From the NCBI GenBank assembly GCA_016789785.1, contig JAEUQE010000058.1, positions 1 through 39,585 of the forward strand: 39,585 bases of DNA, written 5' to 3'. Position numbers and translations under genes: made by a program. Source of the stretch: Bryobacterales bacterium (lineage in GTDB: Bacteria; Acidobacteriota; Terriglobia; Bryobacterales; Bryobacteraceae). The number at the start of each line of letters is the position of its first letter. Within the stretch, counting starts at the first letter, position 1. The notes under the pieces are model-generated. The model was not told the origin of the DNA and searched no databases. It saw only the letters and a list, made by a program, of their open reading frames with translations. This document shows positions 1 to 7,855 of the stretch, one piece after another.

Positions 1-283
1 GATCCCGATGCTCGAACACCGCGAGCACCTCGCCTTTCTCCACCAGTTGACCTTCCTCCACCAGCACGCGTTCCAACCGCCCATGCAGATCGGCCCCGAC
101 ACGGATCTCCTCGGACGCAGGTTCCACCCGGCCCGCCGCGGCGATGGCGTTCCCAGCTCCACGCATCATCGGCGCGGCCATCATCGGCGCAATCTCTCCC
201 GAGGCAGCCACCGTTTGCTGCGGCATGCGCTGGCCCGCCAGAAACGCGGCCGCCAGAATCGAAATCCATACTGCGAGCTTCAT
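1..283 (-). CDS. HlyD/DevB-type membrane fusion protein, N-terminal part (cut by window start)
   Basis: Partial gene: only the first 94 codons lie in the window. The start is the ATG at 281-283, which overlaps the TGA of the upstream ATPase gene (ATGA at 280-283). The N-terminus has a short hydrophobic export/anchor segment (MKLAVWISILAAAFLAGQ), then a spacer. It enters the biotinyl-lipoyl-like fold of periplasmic adaptors, recognisable from AAAGRVEPASEEI, the GRLERVLVEEGQLVEKGEVL stretch and FEHRD. This is the usual start of HlyD/DevB adaptors, which link an inner-membrane ABC exporter to the outer envelope. Order and coupling with the DevA-like ATPase and DevC-like permease make it the third exporter subunit. 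The coiled-coil and beta-barrel parts are outside the window, so the subfamily is inferred. Confidence 0.82.
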   Translation of the reverse strand, partial: MKLAVWISILAAAFLAGQRMPQQTVAASGEIAPMMAAPMMRGAGNAIAAAGRVEPASEEIRVGADLHGRLERVLVEEGQLVEKGEVLAVFEHRD

Positions 284-972
284 ACAAAGACCTCCCTACG
301 TTCGGCTGCGATGCCGTCCTCCACATCCACCACGCGCGTCGCATAGCGCAGCAATCGCGAGTCATGCGTCACCACCACCACCGCGCGCCCCTCTTCCTTG
401 GCCAGCGATGCGAGCATCTCCATCACCGTGATGCCGCTCACCGAATCCAGCGCCGCCGTTGGCTCATCGGCGAGAATGATCTTCGGATCCCCGGCCAGCG
501 CGCGTGCAATCGCCACACGCTGCTTCTGTCCGCCACTCAAATCGGCCGGCAAACGATCACGCTGATCTTCCAGGCCAACCGTTCGCAGCAACTCGAGAGC
601 GCGCTGCCGGGCACTGCGCGACGATGCGCCCTTCAGCTTCGCGGCCAGCGCCACGTTCTCCATCGCAGGCAGCGCGGGAAACAGGTTGAACCCTTGAAAC
701 ACGAAGCCGATGTACTGAAGCCGCACGCGCGGCAACTCGCTCTCCTTGCGATGCGCGATCTCCTGTCCGCCGATCCGCACGCTCCCCGAAGTCGGGCGCA
801 GGATCGCACCCATGATCGAGAGCAGCGTGGTCTTGCCGCTGCCCGACGGCCCGCGGAGTATCAGCACTTCGCCGGCGCGCACCTCCACATCGGCATGACG
901 AAGCGCATGCACGCGGCATGCACCCTCGCCATAGATCTTCGAAACACCTTCCATCTGAATCAGCGGGTTCAT
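280..972 (-). CDS. ABC exporter ATP-binding protein, DevA/LolD/MacB type
   Basis: A 230-residue nucleotide-binding domain of normal length. Visible motifs are Walker A GPSGSGKTT (residues 41-49), the Q-loop region FVFQGFNLFPAL (about 90-101), the ABC signature LSGGQKQR (145-152), Walker B IILADEPTAALD (165-176) and the H-loop VVVVTHD near the C-terminus. It hydrolyses ATP on the cytoplasmic side to drive the adjacent DevC/FtsX-like permease. It starts just after the permease stop (ATG at 970-972, permease stop at 975-977) and overlaps the adaptor gene by ATGA, so the set should be co-translated. The LolD/MacB/DevA class exports lipidic or peptide cargo rather than importing. Because the first gene of the operon is a FeeM-like N-acyltransferase, an acylated small molecule is the inferred substrate. 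Confidence 0.92.
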   Translation of the reverse strand: MNPLIQMEGVSKIYGEGACRVHALRHADVEVRAGEVLILRGPSGSGKTTLLSIMGAILRPTSGSVRIGGQEIAHRKESELPRVRLQYIGFVFQGFNLFPALPAMENVALAAKLKGASSRSARQRALELLRTVGLEDQRDRLPADLSGGQKQRVAIARALAGDPKIILADEPTAALDSVSGITVMEMLASLAKEEGRAVVVVTHDSRLLRYATRVVDVEDGIAAERREVFV

Positions 973-974
973 CC

Positions 975-2099
975 TCAGCTCCGGAATACCAACGCCGGAT
1001 CAATCGACGTTGCCTTGCGAATCGACAGAACGGAAGCGCCCGTGCACATCGCGAGCGCAAGAAAGAACGTGCCCAGGGCAAGCTCGGAGGGCAGGAGAAT
1101 CGCCGCAGTGCCGCTCTCGCTCTTGCGCGCGATCATCCATCCGGCAACAATTGCGACGCTGTATCCGGCGGCCCCGCTGATCAGCGCCTGAGTGAGAATC
1201 ACGCGATAGATGTGCCAGTTCTCCGCACCCATTGCCTTCAGTGTTCCGAACTCGCGGAGATGGTCCACCGTCGCCGCATAAATCGTCTGCGCCACCACCA
1301 CCATGCCAACCGCAAGCCCCAGCACGACGCCGATGAGTGTCGTGATCCCCGCGCCTGTCTTGAAGATCCAGTAATAGCGCGTACGCGCCAGCATCTCCGC
1401 GTTGGTGTACACATCCACTCCCGGAACCGCGCGCCGCAACCGCTGCTGCACTTCAACGGGAGCGGCGCCTGGCGCGGTGCGAATTAACAGAAACGTGGTC
1501 TCATTCGGCCGCACTCGCGTGTAGCGGTGTGCATTCTGAATCGAGGTGAAGATGTACGGCGACGTCGTGAACGATCGGATCCCGGCCGTGTAGCCCGCGA
1601 TCCGCGCCCGGCGCCCGTTGAGTTCGAACAACGCATCGCCATCAGGAATGCCGAGCTTCGGCCGGTACAACTCATCCACCACGACCGTATCGATCGAGTG
1701 CAACTGCCCGGAGTTCCCGCGCGTGATGTTCCACGGCCCGCCCATCCCACCTTCCAGATCGAAGCCCGCCACCTGCACGTTCTCCCACGCTCCCGATGGC
1801 AGCTTCCACGGATTGAACTGCAGGATGAATTTGTCGGCGCGCGCGACGCCGGGAACCGCCAGAGCTTGAAACCGCCGCCGCTCCGGAATCGGCGCGCCGG
1901 CGTTGACGTGAGGAATGCCGGGGGCGGTGATCCAGAGATCCGCGCCGCTGCGCTCCACAATGTTGCCGCTCGTCTCCAGAAATCCCAGAAAGAGTCCCGA
2001 TTGCACCAGCATCAGCACCAGCGAGAAGACAATGCCGGTGAGTGTGACCGCGAGCCGCACACGGTCATGCATCAGGTTTCTCCAGGCAAGGAGGATCAT
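975..2099 (-). CDS. ABC exporter permease, DevC/FtsX-like
   Basis: A 374-residue integral membrane protein, starting at the ATG at 2097-2099 that overlaps the stop of the acyltransferase gene (ATGA, 2096-2099). It begins MILLAWRNLMHDRVRLAVT, followed by a first membrane helix (about 20-40), a large extracytoplasmic region (about 45-245) and three C-terminal helices (about 255-285, 305-330, 340-360) ending in RKATSIDPALVFRS. This is the MacB/FtsX/DevC topology; the terminal ATSIDPALVFR element is typical of DevC-like permeases that pair with a DevA ATPase. It forms the inner-membrane core of the tripartite exporter with its two downstream neighbours. A longer reading upstream (to about 2480) runs through the acyltransferase gene and is not credible. 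Confidence 0.88.
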   Translation of the reverse strand: MILLAWRNLMHDRVRLAVTLTGIVFSLVLMLVQSGLFLGFLETSGNIVERSGADLWITAPGIPHVNAGAPIPERRRFQALAVPGVARADKFILQFNPWKLPSGAWENVQVAGFDLEGGMGGPWNITRGNSGQLHSIDTVVVDELYRPKLGIPDGDALFELNGRRARIAGYTAGIRSFTTSPYIFTSIQNAHRYTRVRPNETTFLLIRTAPGAAPVEVQQRLRRAVPGVDVYTNAEMLARTRYYWIFKTGAGITTLIGVVLGLAVGMVVVAQTIYAATVDHLREFGTLKAMGAENWHIYRVILTQALISGAAGYSVAIVAGWMIARKSESGTAAILLPSELALGTFFLALAMCTGASVLSIRKATSIDPALVFRS

Positions 2100-2719
2100 G
2101 CCGCCACCCGCCCTGTTGCTTCGCTCCACGCCTGCGCCATCGACTTGTGTTGCTTCGCGATGCCGCGGATCTCGTCCAGCGTCACGGCGAGCAATTCGGT
2201 CTCGAAGCTTACTCCGAAGTAAGGCCGTGGCGGCGCCACCGGACGAAACCCGAACAGCCGCTGATAGATGACCGAGTGCTCCACGCGCGGGCATGCGACC
2301 AGCAAGCGCGTGGCGTGAAGGTCGGCCATGGCGGTCATGTTGGCGAGCAGGCGGTAGAGCACATCGCGCCGGGCCTGCTGGCCGAAACAGAGGCGGCTGG
2401 CCTCCACGAAGGAATGGCGCGCAATGTCGCGAAACGCCTGGTGATCGCCGAATACTTTCGAGGACGGCGCGGAGTCCCATCCCCGCTGCTGGTCCACCAC
2501 GCTGATGCGTACGGTTCCCAGCGCGCCTTCCTCTTCATGACGGAGCAGGAAGCTGAAGTGATTGGGCAACTGGTCGAAGGTGTCGGAGAAACGCCGCTCG
2601 GGATTCCCAGGGATCGCACCGCGCCGGTGATAGCACTCGTAGCGAAGCCGGAAGACCGTATCCATCGCGTCGGGCGTGGTTGCCCGTTCACATTGAAAGT
2701 GCCTGTTGTGGTGGATCAT
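2096..2719 (-). CDS. FeeM-like N-acyl amino acid synthase / autoinducer-synthase-like acyltransferase
   Basis: A 207-residue protein resembling the catalytic core of FeeM-type N-acyl amino acid synthases, which are structurally related to LuxI acyl-homoserine-lactone synthases and GNATs. Visible hallmarks are an N-terminal FRLRYECYHRRGAI (about 23-36), a GALGTVRISV beta-hairpin (about 65-74), HSFVEASRLCF (about 102-112) and a helix-rich second half with PRVEHSVIYQRLFGFRPV. FeeM enzymes transfer a long-chain acyl group from acyl carrier protein to an amino acid. Exosortase/PEP-CTERM-associated acyltransferases share the fold, and PEP-CTERM proteins occur elsewhere in this window, so that is the main alternative. 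The ATG at 2717-2719 follows an AAAGGAAA ribosome-binding site. It is the first gene of an ATGA-coupled operon with a DevABC-type exporter. Confidence 0.75.
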   Translation of the reverse strand: MIHHNRHFQCERATTPDAMDTVFRLRYECYHRRGAIPGNPERRFSDTFDQLPNHFSFLLRHEEEGALGTVRISVVDQQRGWDSAPSSKVFGDHQAFRDIARHSFVEASRLCFGQQARRDVLYRLLANMTAMADLHATRLLVACPRVEHSVIYQRLFGFRPVAPPRPYFGVSFETELLAVTLDEIRGIAKQHKSMAQAWSEATGRVAA

Positions 2720-2839
2720 TGCCGTTTCCTTTCTGGTTCTGCAATCTCAGCGTGCGTTGCGCGAAGAAAGGGCCATTCTGAGCCGTAAGAGATCGCGGCC
2801 AGATACCGGCATGAGTGAGGCGTGAGTTACCCTTTGGCT

Positions 2840-3064
2840 ATGGGCGCGAGGAAAGGTATCAAACTCCCTGAAGATGTCGCGCGGCAACTCAGGCAGCAGG
2901 CTCGCCAGAGTGGACGCAGTGTCGCGGCGCTGGTGCGCGAACTCGTCGAGGCTCCGCCTCTAGAGGGTGGGTCGGTCTACGCGCTTGGCGCCGGCCTCGC
3001 TGGCAGTTTGGCCGGTAGTCGACGGTCGGCAACGAATGCCCGCGGCAGGTTCCGTCGATCATGA
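2840..3064 (+). CDS. VapB/CopG-like ribbon-helix-helix antitoxin
   Basis: A small protein (74 residues from the ATG at 2840; an in-frame GTG at 2822 is the alternative). The N-terminal half reads as a ribbon-helix-helix fold: a basic strand RKGIKLPEDV, then helix ARQLRQQARQSGRS and helix VAALVRELVEAP. The C-terminal tail (GLAGSLAGSRRSATN) is of the kind that wraps a PIN toxin in VapB-like antitoxins. Its stop overlaps the toxin start (ATGA at 3061-3064), the standard antitoxin-first arrangement. Such proteins neutralise the PIN ribonuclease and usually autorepress the operon by binding the promoter, here the 100-bp gap shared with the divergent acyltransferase gene. No strong ribosome-binding site distinguishes the two possible starts, so the start was chosen from the RHH fold. 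Confidence 0.72.
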   Translation: MGARKGIKLPEDVARQLRQQARQSGRSVAALVRELVEAPPLEGGSVYALGAGLAGSLAGSRRSATNARGRFRRS

Positions 3065-3504
3065 TTGCGATTTGTGACACGGCCCCTCTCCTTGCCTTTC
3101 TCAATCGCAACGATCCACATCATGCGTGGGCCGTTGCGCTCTTGAAACAGGTGCGGGCTCCGATGCTCGTCTGCGAGCCGGTCGACGCCCTGTTCCAACT
3201 GCTGGAACGCGGAGCGATGCGGCTCAAGTTCGATATCTCGGCGCACTGGGCACGTATCCGAGCGCTGATGTCGCGGTATCGGCAAATGGATCTGGCCGAC
3301 GCGTCCATCGTTGTCATGAGCGAGTTACACTGGAGATCCACAGTGCTAACCATCGATCGCAAGGACTTCAGCGTGTATCGGCGGAACGATCGCCAGGTGA
3401 TCGATTTCGTCTCGCCCTGGAGCGCTAATCGATCCAACAGGAACCAGATCTCGAAGAGCATCGCGCCCCGAATGGCTCCCACGGGGGGGCTTCGGGCTTT
3501 TTAG
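3061..3504 (+). CDS. PIN-domain toxin, VapC-like, with unusual C-terminal tail
   Basis: A 147-residue PIN-domain protein. The acidic residues of PIN ribonucleases are visible: Asp6 in ICDTAPLLAFLN, Glu39 in VCEPVDALF and Asp98 in DLADASIVV, with a late DRKDF element. PIN toxins of VapBC pairs cleave specific RNAs in a metal-dependent way. The domain normally ends near the equivalent of RQVIDF (about residue 116). The last 30 or so residues (SPWSANRSNRNQIS onward) look unlike a PIN domain, and their DNA runs up to the edge of a decayed transposase, so the original stop may have been lost in an insertion event. ATGA coupling with the upstream antitoxin supports a functional pair, but the tail leaves activity uncertain. 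Confidence 0.75.
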   Translation: MIAICDTAPLLAFLNRNDPHHAWAVALLKQVRAPMLVCEPVDALFQLLERGAMRLKFDISAHWARIRALMSRYRQMDLADASIVVMSELHWRSTVLTIDRKDFSVYRRNDRQVIDFVSPWSANRSNRNQISKSIAPRMAPTGGLRAF

Positions 3505-3507
3505 TGG

Positions 3508-4027
3508 CTACGGGGCGAGTTGCAGCCCCCCGCAATGGAAGTAGATTGCATTGATGAAGTTCTGCTTGTTGCGGAATCCGCGCGCTGTGTACTTCGCCCA
3601 TTGGATCTTGGAATTGATCGATTCGCTGGCAGTATTCGTGATTCGATGCTTGAGATAGGTGAGGATGTTTTCGAAGCGCCGCCTGAGCATTCCTGCCACT
3701 TCGATCATTGGCTTGAGCCGGCTCCGTGTTGCCCAATTCAGCCACCACCGGAAGTGCTTCCTGGCGGGACGTTCGTAGATTTAATGGGAATAGGCTCATC
3801 GCGGTTTCCTTCAACGCCCACGCCCGTGATGTCTTCAGTCCACTTTTGCGCACCCAATCGAACTCCTTCCGATCCTCCAGCTCCATCTTCGCCCGGCTCT
3901 TCAGCCAGTCGTAGCGTGTTCCGGTCAAGCGATCGCTGCCCGCCTCTTTCAGAATCTTCTGTTCCTTCCGACGTACCTCATCTACATCCGCACGGTAAAG
4001 ATCCAGAGCGCTCACAGAGCCTGGTGT
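3508..4027 (-). pseudogene. ISL3-family transposase remnant (truncated and frameshifted)
   Basis: Two frames encode adjoining pieces of one ISL3-type transposase (IS204/IS1001/IS1096/IS1165 group). The first, 4015 to about 3780, reads SALDLYRADVDEVRRKE, then SRAWALKETAMSLF. The second, about 3790 to 3508, reads YERPARKHFRWWLNWATRSR, then MIEVAGMLRRRFENILTYLK, SESINSKIQWAKYTARGFR and FINAIYFHCGGLQLAP, the very characteristic C-terminus. The frames change at about 3775-3790, where an extra C and a TAA codon interrupt the join. The catalytic N-terminal half is absent, since the cyanophycinase-like gene ends at 4051. It is therefore a dead insertion-sequence fragment. Terminal inverted repeats were not found. 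Confidence 0.85.
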
Positions 4028-4050
4028 GCCAATCTTCGGATCAGCCAGTG

Positions 4051-5025
4051 CTATTTGCCAGAGATCTCGATTGAAATGCCGTTCGTTGAAACTTCGCTCG
4101 GGCGGGCCTCGCTACGGAATTCCGCCGCGGTTAGCTGGAATGTACCCCCGGGCTCGACCCTCCACAGCCGTACGCCCGAAAGTTGCAACGGCTTCCCCTG
4201 CTCGCACTGATCCGCCATGCGAGTGGTTTGCAGGAAGTAGGCCGGGTTCTTTCCCACCACGCGTGCGGCGCCTTCCGGCTCCACCAGCACCGCCGTCTGC
4301 TCATCCACCCCGATGGCCCGCACCTCCGCCGATCCCGTGTCTTTCTGCAACCGTGCGAGAAACGCCAGTGTCCGCAGCATCCGGCTGCGCTGGCTGAAGT
4401 GCGAGTCCGTGACCAGCCGCCGCAGGTTGTCAATGCGAAGGAATCCCGTCTCCACGGTCACCTTCGGATGATAGGGGTTGAGTCCCGCTTCCTGCGAGCG
4501 AACACCGTCATGGCGGGCGGAGAAATAGAACTCGCCCAGCACGGCAAGGCCGGCGCTGGTCCCTCCGATCGGGCGGCCCGCATCCACGTGCCGTTGCAGC
4601 GCTTGATGCAGCGGTGTGTCCTTCCAAAGCCGGATGTAGTTCCACTGGTCTCCGCCGGCGATCCAGATCGCTTCTGCCCGGCGCACCTTGTCCAGAACCT
4701 GTGCGTTGCTCGATGCCTCCCGGTCACGAAGAATGATCGTCTCCGACGAGTCCGCGCCCAGGTTTACGATGTAGGAGTTGTAGGCGGCGGTGCCGGAGGC
4801 CCGCAGAACCACGACATCGCCGCGGCCCGCCCGCTCAATCAACCAGCGAAACGCTTCTTCCACGTCGCGCCCGCCGCCCATGAGGACATAGCCAGGTTGA
4901 ACCGGAGGTTGGACGTCGGCCGAGTTGCCATACAGGCTGGACTCCCAGGCGCTTTGGCCCAATAGAGCCACCGGAATCGCCAGCAGCAGAACGCACAGTC
5001 TGGTGCCTGTCATCTTACCGAGCAT
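4051..5025 (-). CDS. Secreted cyanophycinase-like protein (peptidase family S51)
   Basis: About 324 residues from the ATG at 5023-5025; ATG 5011-5013 and GTG 5068-5070 are in-frame alternatives. The N-terminus after MTGTRLCVLLLAIPVALLGQ is a signal peptide, so the protein is predicted to be exported. S51 features are GYVLMGGGRDVEEAF, DVVVLRASGTAAYNSYI, the IWIAGGDQWNYI strand and the nucleophile elbow PIGGTSAGLAVLGE, with Ser157 as the expected nucleophile. Later parts include a VTDSHFSQRSRMLR segment containing the usual conserved His, and AIGVDEQTAVLVE. Cyanophycinases hydrolyse the beta-Asp-Arg polymer cyanophycin; many S51 relatives in heterotrophs have unknown substrates, so specificity is not claimed. 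The gene stands alone between the dead IS fragment and a divergent gene. Confidence 0.85.
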   Translation of the reverse strand: MLGKMTGTRLCVLLLAIPVALLGQSAWESSLYGNSADVQPPVQPGYVLMGGGRDVEEAFRWLIERAGRGDVVVLRASGTAAYNSYIVNLGADSSETIILRDREASSNAQVLDKVRRAEAIWIAGGDQWNYIRLWKDTPLHQALQRHVDAGRPIGGTSAGLAVLGEFYFSARHDGVRSQEAGLNPYHPKVTVETGFLRIDNLRRLVTDSHFSQRSRMLRTLAFLARLQKDTGSAEVRAIGVDEQTAVLVEPEGAARVVGKNPAYFLQTTRMADQCEQGKPLQLSGVRLWRVEPGGTFQLTAAEFRSEARPSEVSTNGISIEISGK

Positions 5026-5275
5026 GCACCGGCGCAGCGCCGAATGTCCAGCGGTCCCCCTGCCAGCCACCCTGGGAAGGAGACCAGCCTCCAGAGGCGG
5101 TCACAGATCTTCGAAAAAAATGTTCGAGCCCCGAAATGCCCCGAAATGGCCGGAAATTTGAAAGAAGTCGCAATCCGACCCACCACCCCATCCAACGGAT
5201 CCGCGAGTGCGGCATGGCAACATCGAATTGCCGGACGCGGAATGCAACTCAGCGCCCCGCAAGAAGGAGTAACTA

Positions 5276-5971
5276 ATGCCGCAACCCAGTCTCTTCCGGC
5301 GTGTCACAGCCGCGCTCTTCGGGAGCCGCCCGCTTCCGCACAACAAACGCAAGTCAACCAACCGGAAACAGGGCCGGGGCTGGATTGTCCACGGCCTGCG
5401 CACGCGATCCCCACTCAATCACGACGAGTGCCCCCGGAAGTACGCCTCTCTTCGCCAGTCGTTTCTCGACCAGTGGGAGCCCGCCACGCCGCGGGAACAG
5501 GAACTGGTTGCCCAGCTTACCAATACTTACTGGCGATTGCGCCGTCTCTGGTGCATCGAAACCACGCTCTTTGGCGATCGCTCCCTGGCCACTTACGAAC
5601 GGTTTCGCGAAACGCATTCGCCCTTTCCGGATAATGTGCGCGCTGCCGACGCCGTTCGCGCCCTCCCGCTGCTTCGCCGCACCAGCCTCGACAGGATTCA
5701 ACAATACGAGCGCCAATTCGACATCCAGTTTCAGCGTACAGTCGAGGCTTTGCGCGTGCTGCGCATGGCCCGCGGTGAACACGCGGAACCTGCATGTCCC
5801 GAACTCCCCGGCCAGGGCCACGTGCTCCCTGCCGCCGAGCCCACCACATCTCCCGTTCGTGCTGCGATCCTCGCGTTCGGTGGCTGGCTCAGCGGCCTTC
5901 TCTTCTGGCGCCGCCGGCCGCAACCGAGTCCCAATCCGCCCGGGCGCTTGCGCACAAAGACCGCCCGTTGA
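5276..5971 (+). CDS. KHGL-family protein of unknown function
   Basis: A 231-residue protein starting at the ATG at 5276 behind AAGAAGGAG. The core (DECPRKYASLRQSFLDQW, then PATPREQELVAQLTNTYWRL and RRLWCIETTLFG) matches from memory a large uncharacterised family common in Acidobacteria and Planctomycetes. Its N-terminus usually reads like N-A-x-x-S-T-G-P-x-T-x-E-G-K followed by N-A-x-K-H-G-L; here that part is degenerate (KSTNRKQGRGWIVHGLRTRS). The middle is helical and charged. The C-terminal part adds a Pro-rich linker and a possible hydrophobic stretch (AAILAFGGWLSGLLF) followed by arginines. A second, more canonical member lies at 32820-33494. No function is known to me. It stands alone, not obviously in an operon with birA, whose start is about 290 bp downstream. 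Confidence 0.62.
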   Translation: MPQPSLFRRVTAALFGSRPLPHNKRKSTNRKQGRGWIVHGLRTRSPLNHDECPRKYASLRQSFLDQWEPATPREQELVAQLTNTYWRLRRLWCIETTLFGDRSLATYERFRETHSPFPDNVRAADAVRALPLLRRTSLDRIQQYERQFDIQFQRTVEALRVLRMARGEHAEPACPELPGQGHVLPAAEPTTSPVRAAILAFGGWLSGLLFWRRRPQPSPNPPGRLRTKTAR

Positions 5972-6258
5972 ATCTTCAACGCCAGCCGAAGCCGTTGTGG
6001 CCGCGCGACCCGCGCAACCCACAGTGGGGAGGAGAGAATCCCGTTCGACGTTGATGTGGCCTGCTCAGCCGGATCTTCTCCCGGTGCGGCACCCGCCAGA
6101 GGGCGGGAGGCCGGAAGTGCACTTTCGCACCAGGACCTCCGGTGATTTTCGCCAGCTTACTCGATCGTCAATCCGCCGCCGCAGTAAGATGAAAGATTGT
6201 GGCGCCGCCGCTGGGCGACGCCTTGCCGTTGGCCGCGCGCCCCACCTTGGAGGAAAGA

Positions 6259-7014
6259 ATGGCGTTTGACGTCGATAGTGTCTCGACTAAGTTGCAGGGC
6301 CGCGCCGTACTCTGGCTCGAGGAAACCGATTCCACCATGAATGACGCGGCCCGCCTTGCGTCGATGGGCGCACTCTCCGGCACGGTCGTCGGCGCGGAAC
6401 GTCAAACCGCGGGCCAGGGCCGCCATGGGCGCAACTGGCATTCCGAATCCGGACTCGGCCTCTACCAGTCCGTAATCCTGCGCTTGCCGCTACCTCCAGC
6501 ACAACTGCCGCTGGCAACCATGGCCCTGGGGCTTGCGGCGGCCGAGGCGATCACGAACACCACCGGACTCGCCGTCGACCTCCGCTGGCCGAACGACGTC
6601 CTCATCGGCGACCGTAAGGTCTGCGGCATTCTCGTACAGCAGCTGCAGGACGCTCTGATCTGCGGCATCGGCATCAACGTCAATCAACATGCCTTCCCGG
6701 ACGACATTGTATCCATCGCTACTTCGCTGCGTCTGGCAGCGGGCCGCGAGTTCCCGCGCGAACCCCTTTTTGTCGATCTGATGCAATCCATCGACCACCA
6801 CACAGGCATCCTGGTCTTTCAAGGTAAGGACGCGATTCTCAAGCTCTTCACTCAGGCATCGAGTTACGTTGCGGGCCGCCAGGTCGTCGTTGACCAGGGC
6901 GGCAACACGCTTCGCGGAACCACCGCCGGCCTTGATGAGGACGGATTTCTGATGCTGCAGACCGGCGATGGGAAGCTTATCCGCATTCTCGCGGGGGGAG
7001 TGCGCCCCGCCTGA
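6259..7014 (+). CDS. birA: Biotin--[acetyl-CoA-carboxylase] ligase, monofunctional
   Basis: A 251-residue biotin protein ligase. It activates biotin to biotinyl-5'-AMP and transfers it to the lysine of biotin carboxyl carrier protein. Visible motifs are the early EETDSTMNDAARL, the biotinyl-AMP loop AGQGRHGRNW (51-60), LRWPNDVLIGDRKVCGIL with Lys120, GIGINVN, and a small C-terminal SH3-like domain (about 205-250). There is no N-terminal helix-turn-helix, so this is the class I enzyme without repressor function. The ATG at 6259 is preferred because GGAGG lies at 6249-6253; an upstream in-frame GTG (6199) would add 20 unlikely residues. Neighbour coaX starts 61 bp downstream, a common pairing of biotin and CoA metabolism genes. 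Confidence 0.93.
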   Translation: MAFDVDSVSTKLQGRAVLWLEETDSTMNDAARLASMGALSGTVVGAERQTAGQGRHGRNWHSESGLGLYQSVILRLPLPPAQLPLATMALGLAAAEAITNTTGLAVDLRWPNDVLIGDRKVCGILVQQLQDALICGIGINVNQHAFPDDIVSIATSLRLAAGREFPREPLFVDLMQSIDHHTGILVFQGKDAILKLFTQASSYVAGRQVVVDQGGNTLRGTTAGLDEDGFLMLQTGDGKLIRILAGGVRPA

Positions 7015-7075
7015 CCCGTCTGGCCGGGCGGAAGCCGCGCACCCCGGTTTCGACATACAATGACTTGGAATCTTC

Positions 7076-7855
7076 ATGCTACTTGCTCTCGATGTCGGCA
7101 ATACCAACGTCACCATTGGGTTGTTTAACGGGCAGACGCTGACCCACAACTGGCGCCTCCGTACCGTCCACGAGCAGACGGCCGATGAGTGGGGAATCCT
7201 GCTGCTGAATCTGTTTGGATTGTCCGGCCTGGACCCTTCCAACATCGACGGCATGATCGTCTCCAGCGTGGTCCCCGTTCTCGACTCCACGCTTGCCACC
7301 ACCGCCATGCGCTACTTTCGCACGCAGGCCATGTTTGTGGGTCCTGAACTCGACGCGGGTGTCCGCGTGCTCTACGACAATCCTCGCGAAGTCGGCGCCG
7401 ACCGCGTGGTGAACGCCGTCGCGGCGTTTCACAAATACGGAGGCCCCTGTGTGGTGGTCGACCTCGGAACCGCCATTACTTTCGACGCCGTGAACGCAAC
7501 CGGCGACTACATGGGTGGCGTCATTTGCCCCGGCATCGGAATCTCGATTTCCGGGCTTTTCGCAAAAACTGCCCGTCTTCCCATGGTCGATTTCCGCGAA
7601 CCGGAGAAATTGATCGGTACCAATACGGTCGGCAGCATACAGTCCGGGCTTTACTACGGCATGATCGGCATGATCGACGGCGTGCTCGAACGCCTCATCG
7701 CCGAAATGGGCCCGGAAACGAAGGCCATCGCCACCGGCGGCCAGGCGCACCTGATTCTGCGGGCTTCCCAGTTTATCGAGGTTCTCGATGAGGACCTGAC
7801 ACTCGAAGGTCTGCGCCTGATCTGGGAGAGGAGCCGCGGTTGGGAGAGGAACTAG
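7076..7855 (+). CDS. coaX: Type III pantothenate kinase
   Basis: A 259-residue CoaX, the usual family length. It phosphorylates pantothenate, the first committed step of coenzyme A synthesis, and is not feedback-inhibited by CoA. Motifs are the phosphate-binding DVGNTN (6-11), YDNPREVGADR (100-110, with the catalytic Asp109 in GADR), the second phosphate loop VVDLGTAITFD (127-137) and GGVICPGI. The ATG at 7076-7078 starts directly at the conserved LLALDVGNTN strand, so the start is secure. It lies just after birA and overlaps the next gene by 16 bases, indicating a birA-coaX-orf operon. The enzyme is cytoplasmic and dimeric in characterised homologues. Confidence 0.95.
   Translation: MLLALDVGNTNVTIGLFNGQTLTHNWRLRTVHEQTADEWGILLLNLFGLSGLDPSNIDGMIVSSVVPVLDSTLATTAMRYFRTQAMFVGPELDAGVRVLYDNPREVGADRVVNAVAAFHKYGGPCVVVDLGTAITFDAVNATGDYMGGVICPGIGISISGLFAKTARLPMVDFREPEKLIGTNTVGSIQSGLYYGMIGMIDGVLERLIAEMGPETKAIATGGQAHLILRASQFIEVLDEDLTLEGLRLIWERSRGWERN

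Noticed and set aside
2100..2480. N-terminal extension of the DevC-like permease to 2480
   Set aside because: It overlaps the acyltransferase gene in another frame; the ATGA-coupled ATG at 2099 gives the normal family N-terminus.
3475..3506. Possible terminator after the VapC-like gene (G-run, GGGCTTTTT)
   Set aside because: There is a T-run, but I could not form a convincing stem in front of it.
5301..6269. 322-codon frame overlapping the KHGL-family gene
   Set aside because: Pro/Arg/Ser-rich shadow frame; the 5276-5971 frame matches a known family and has a better ribosome-binding site.
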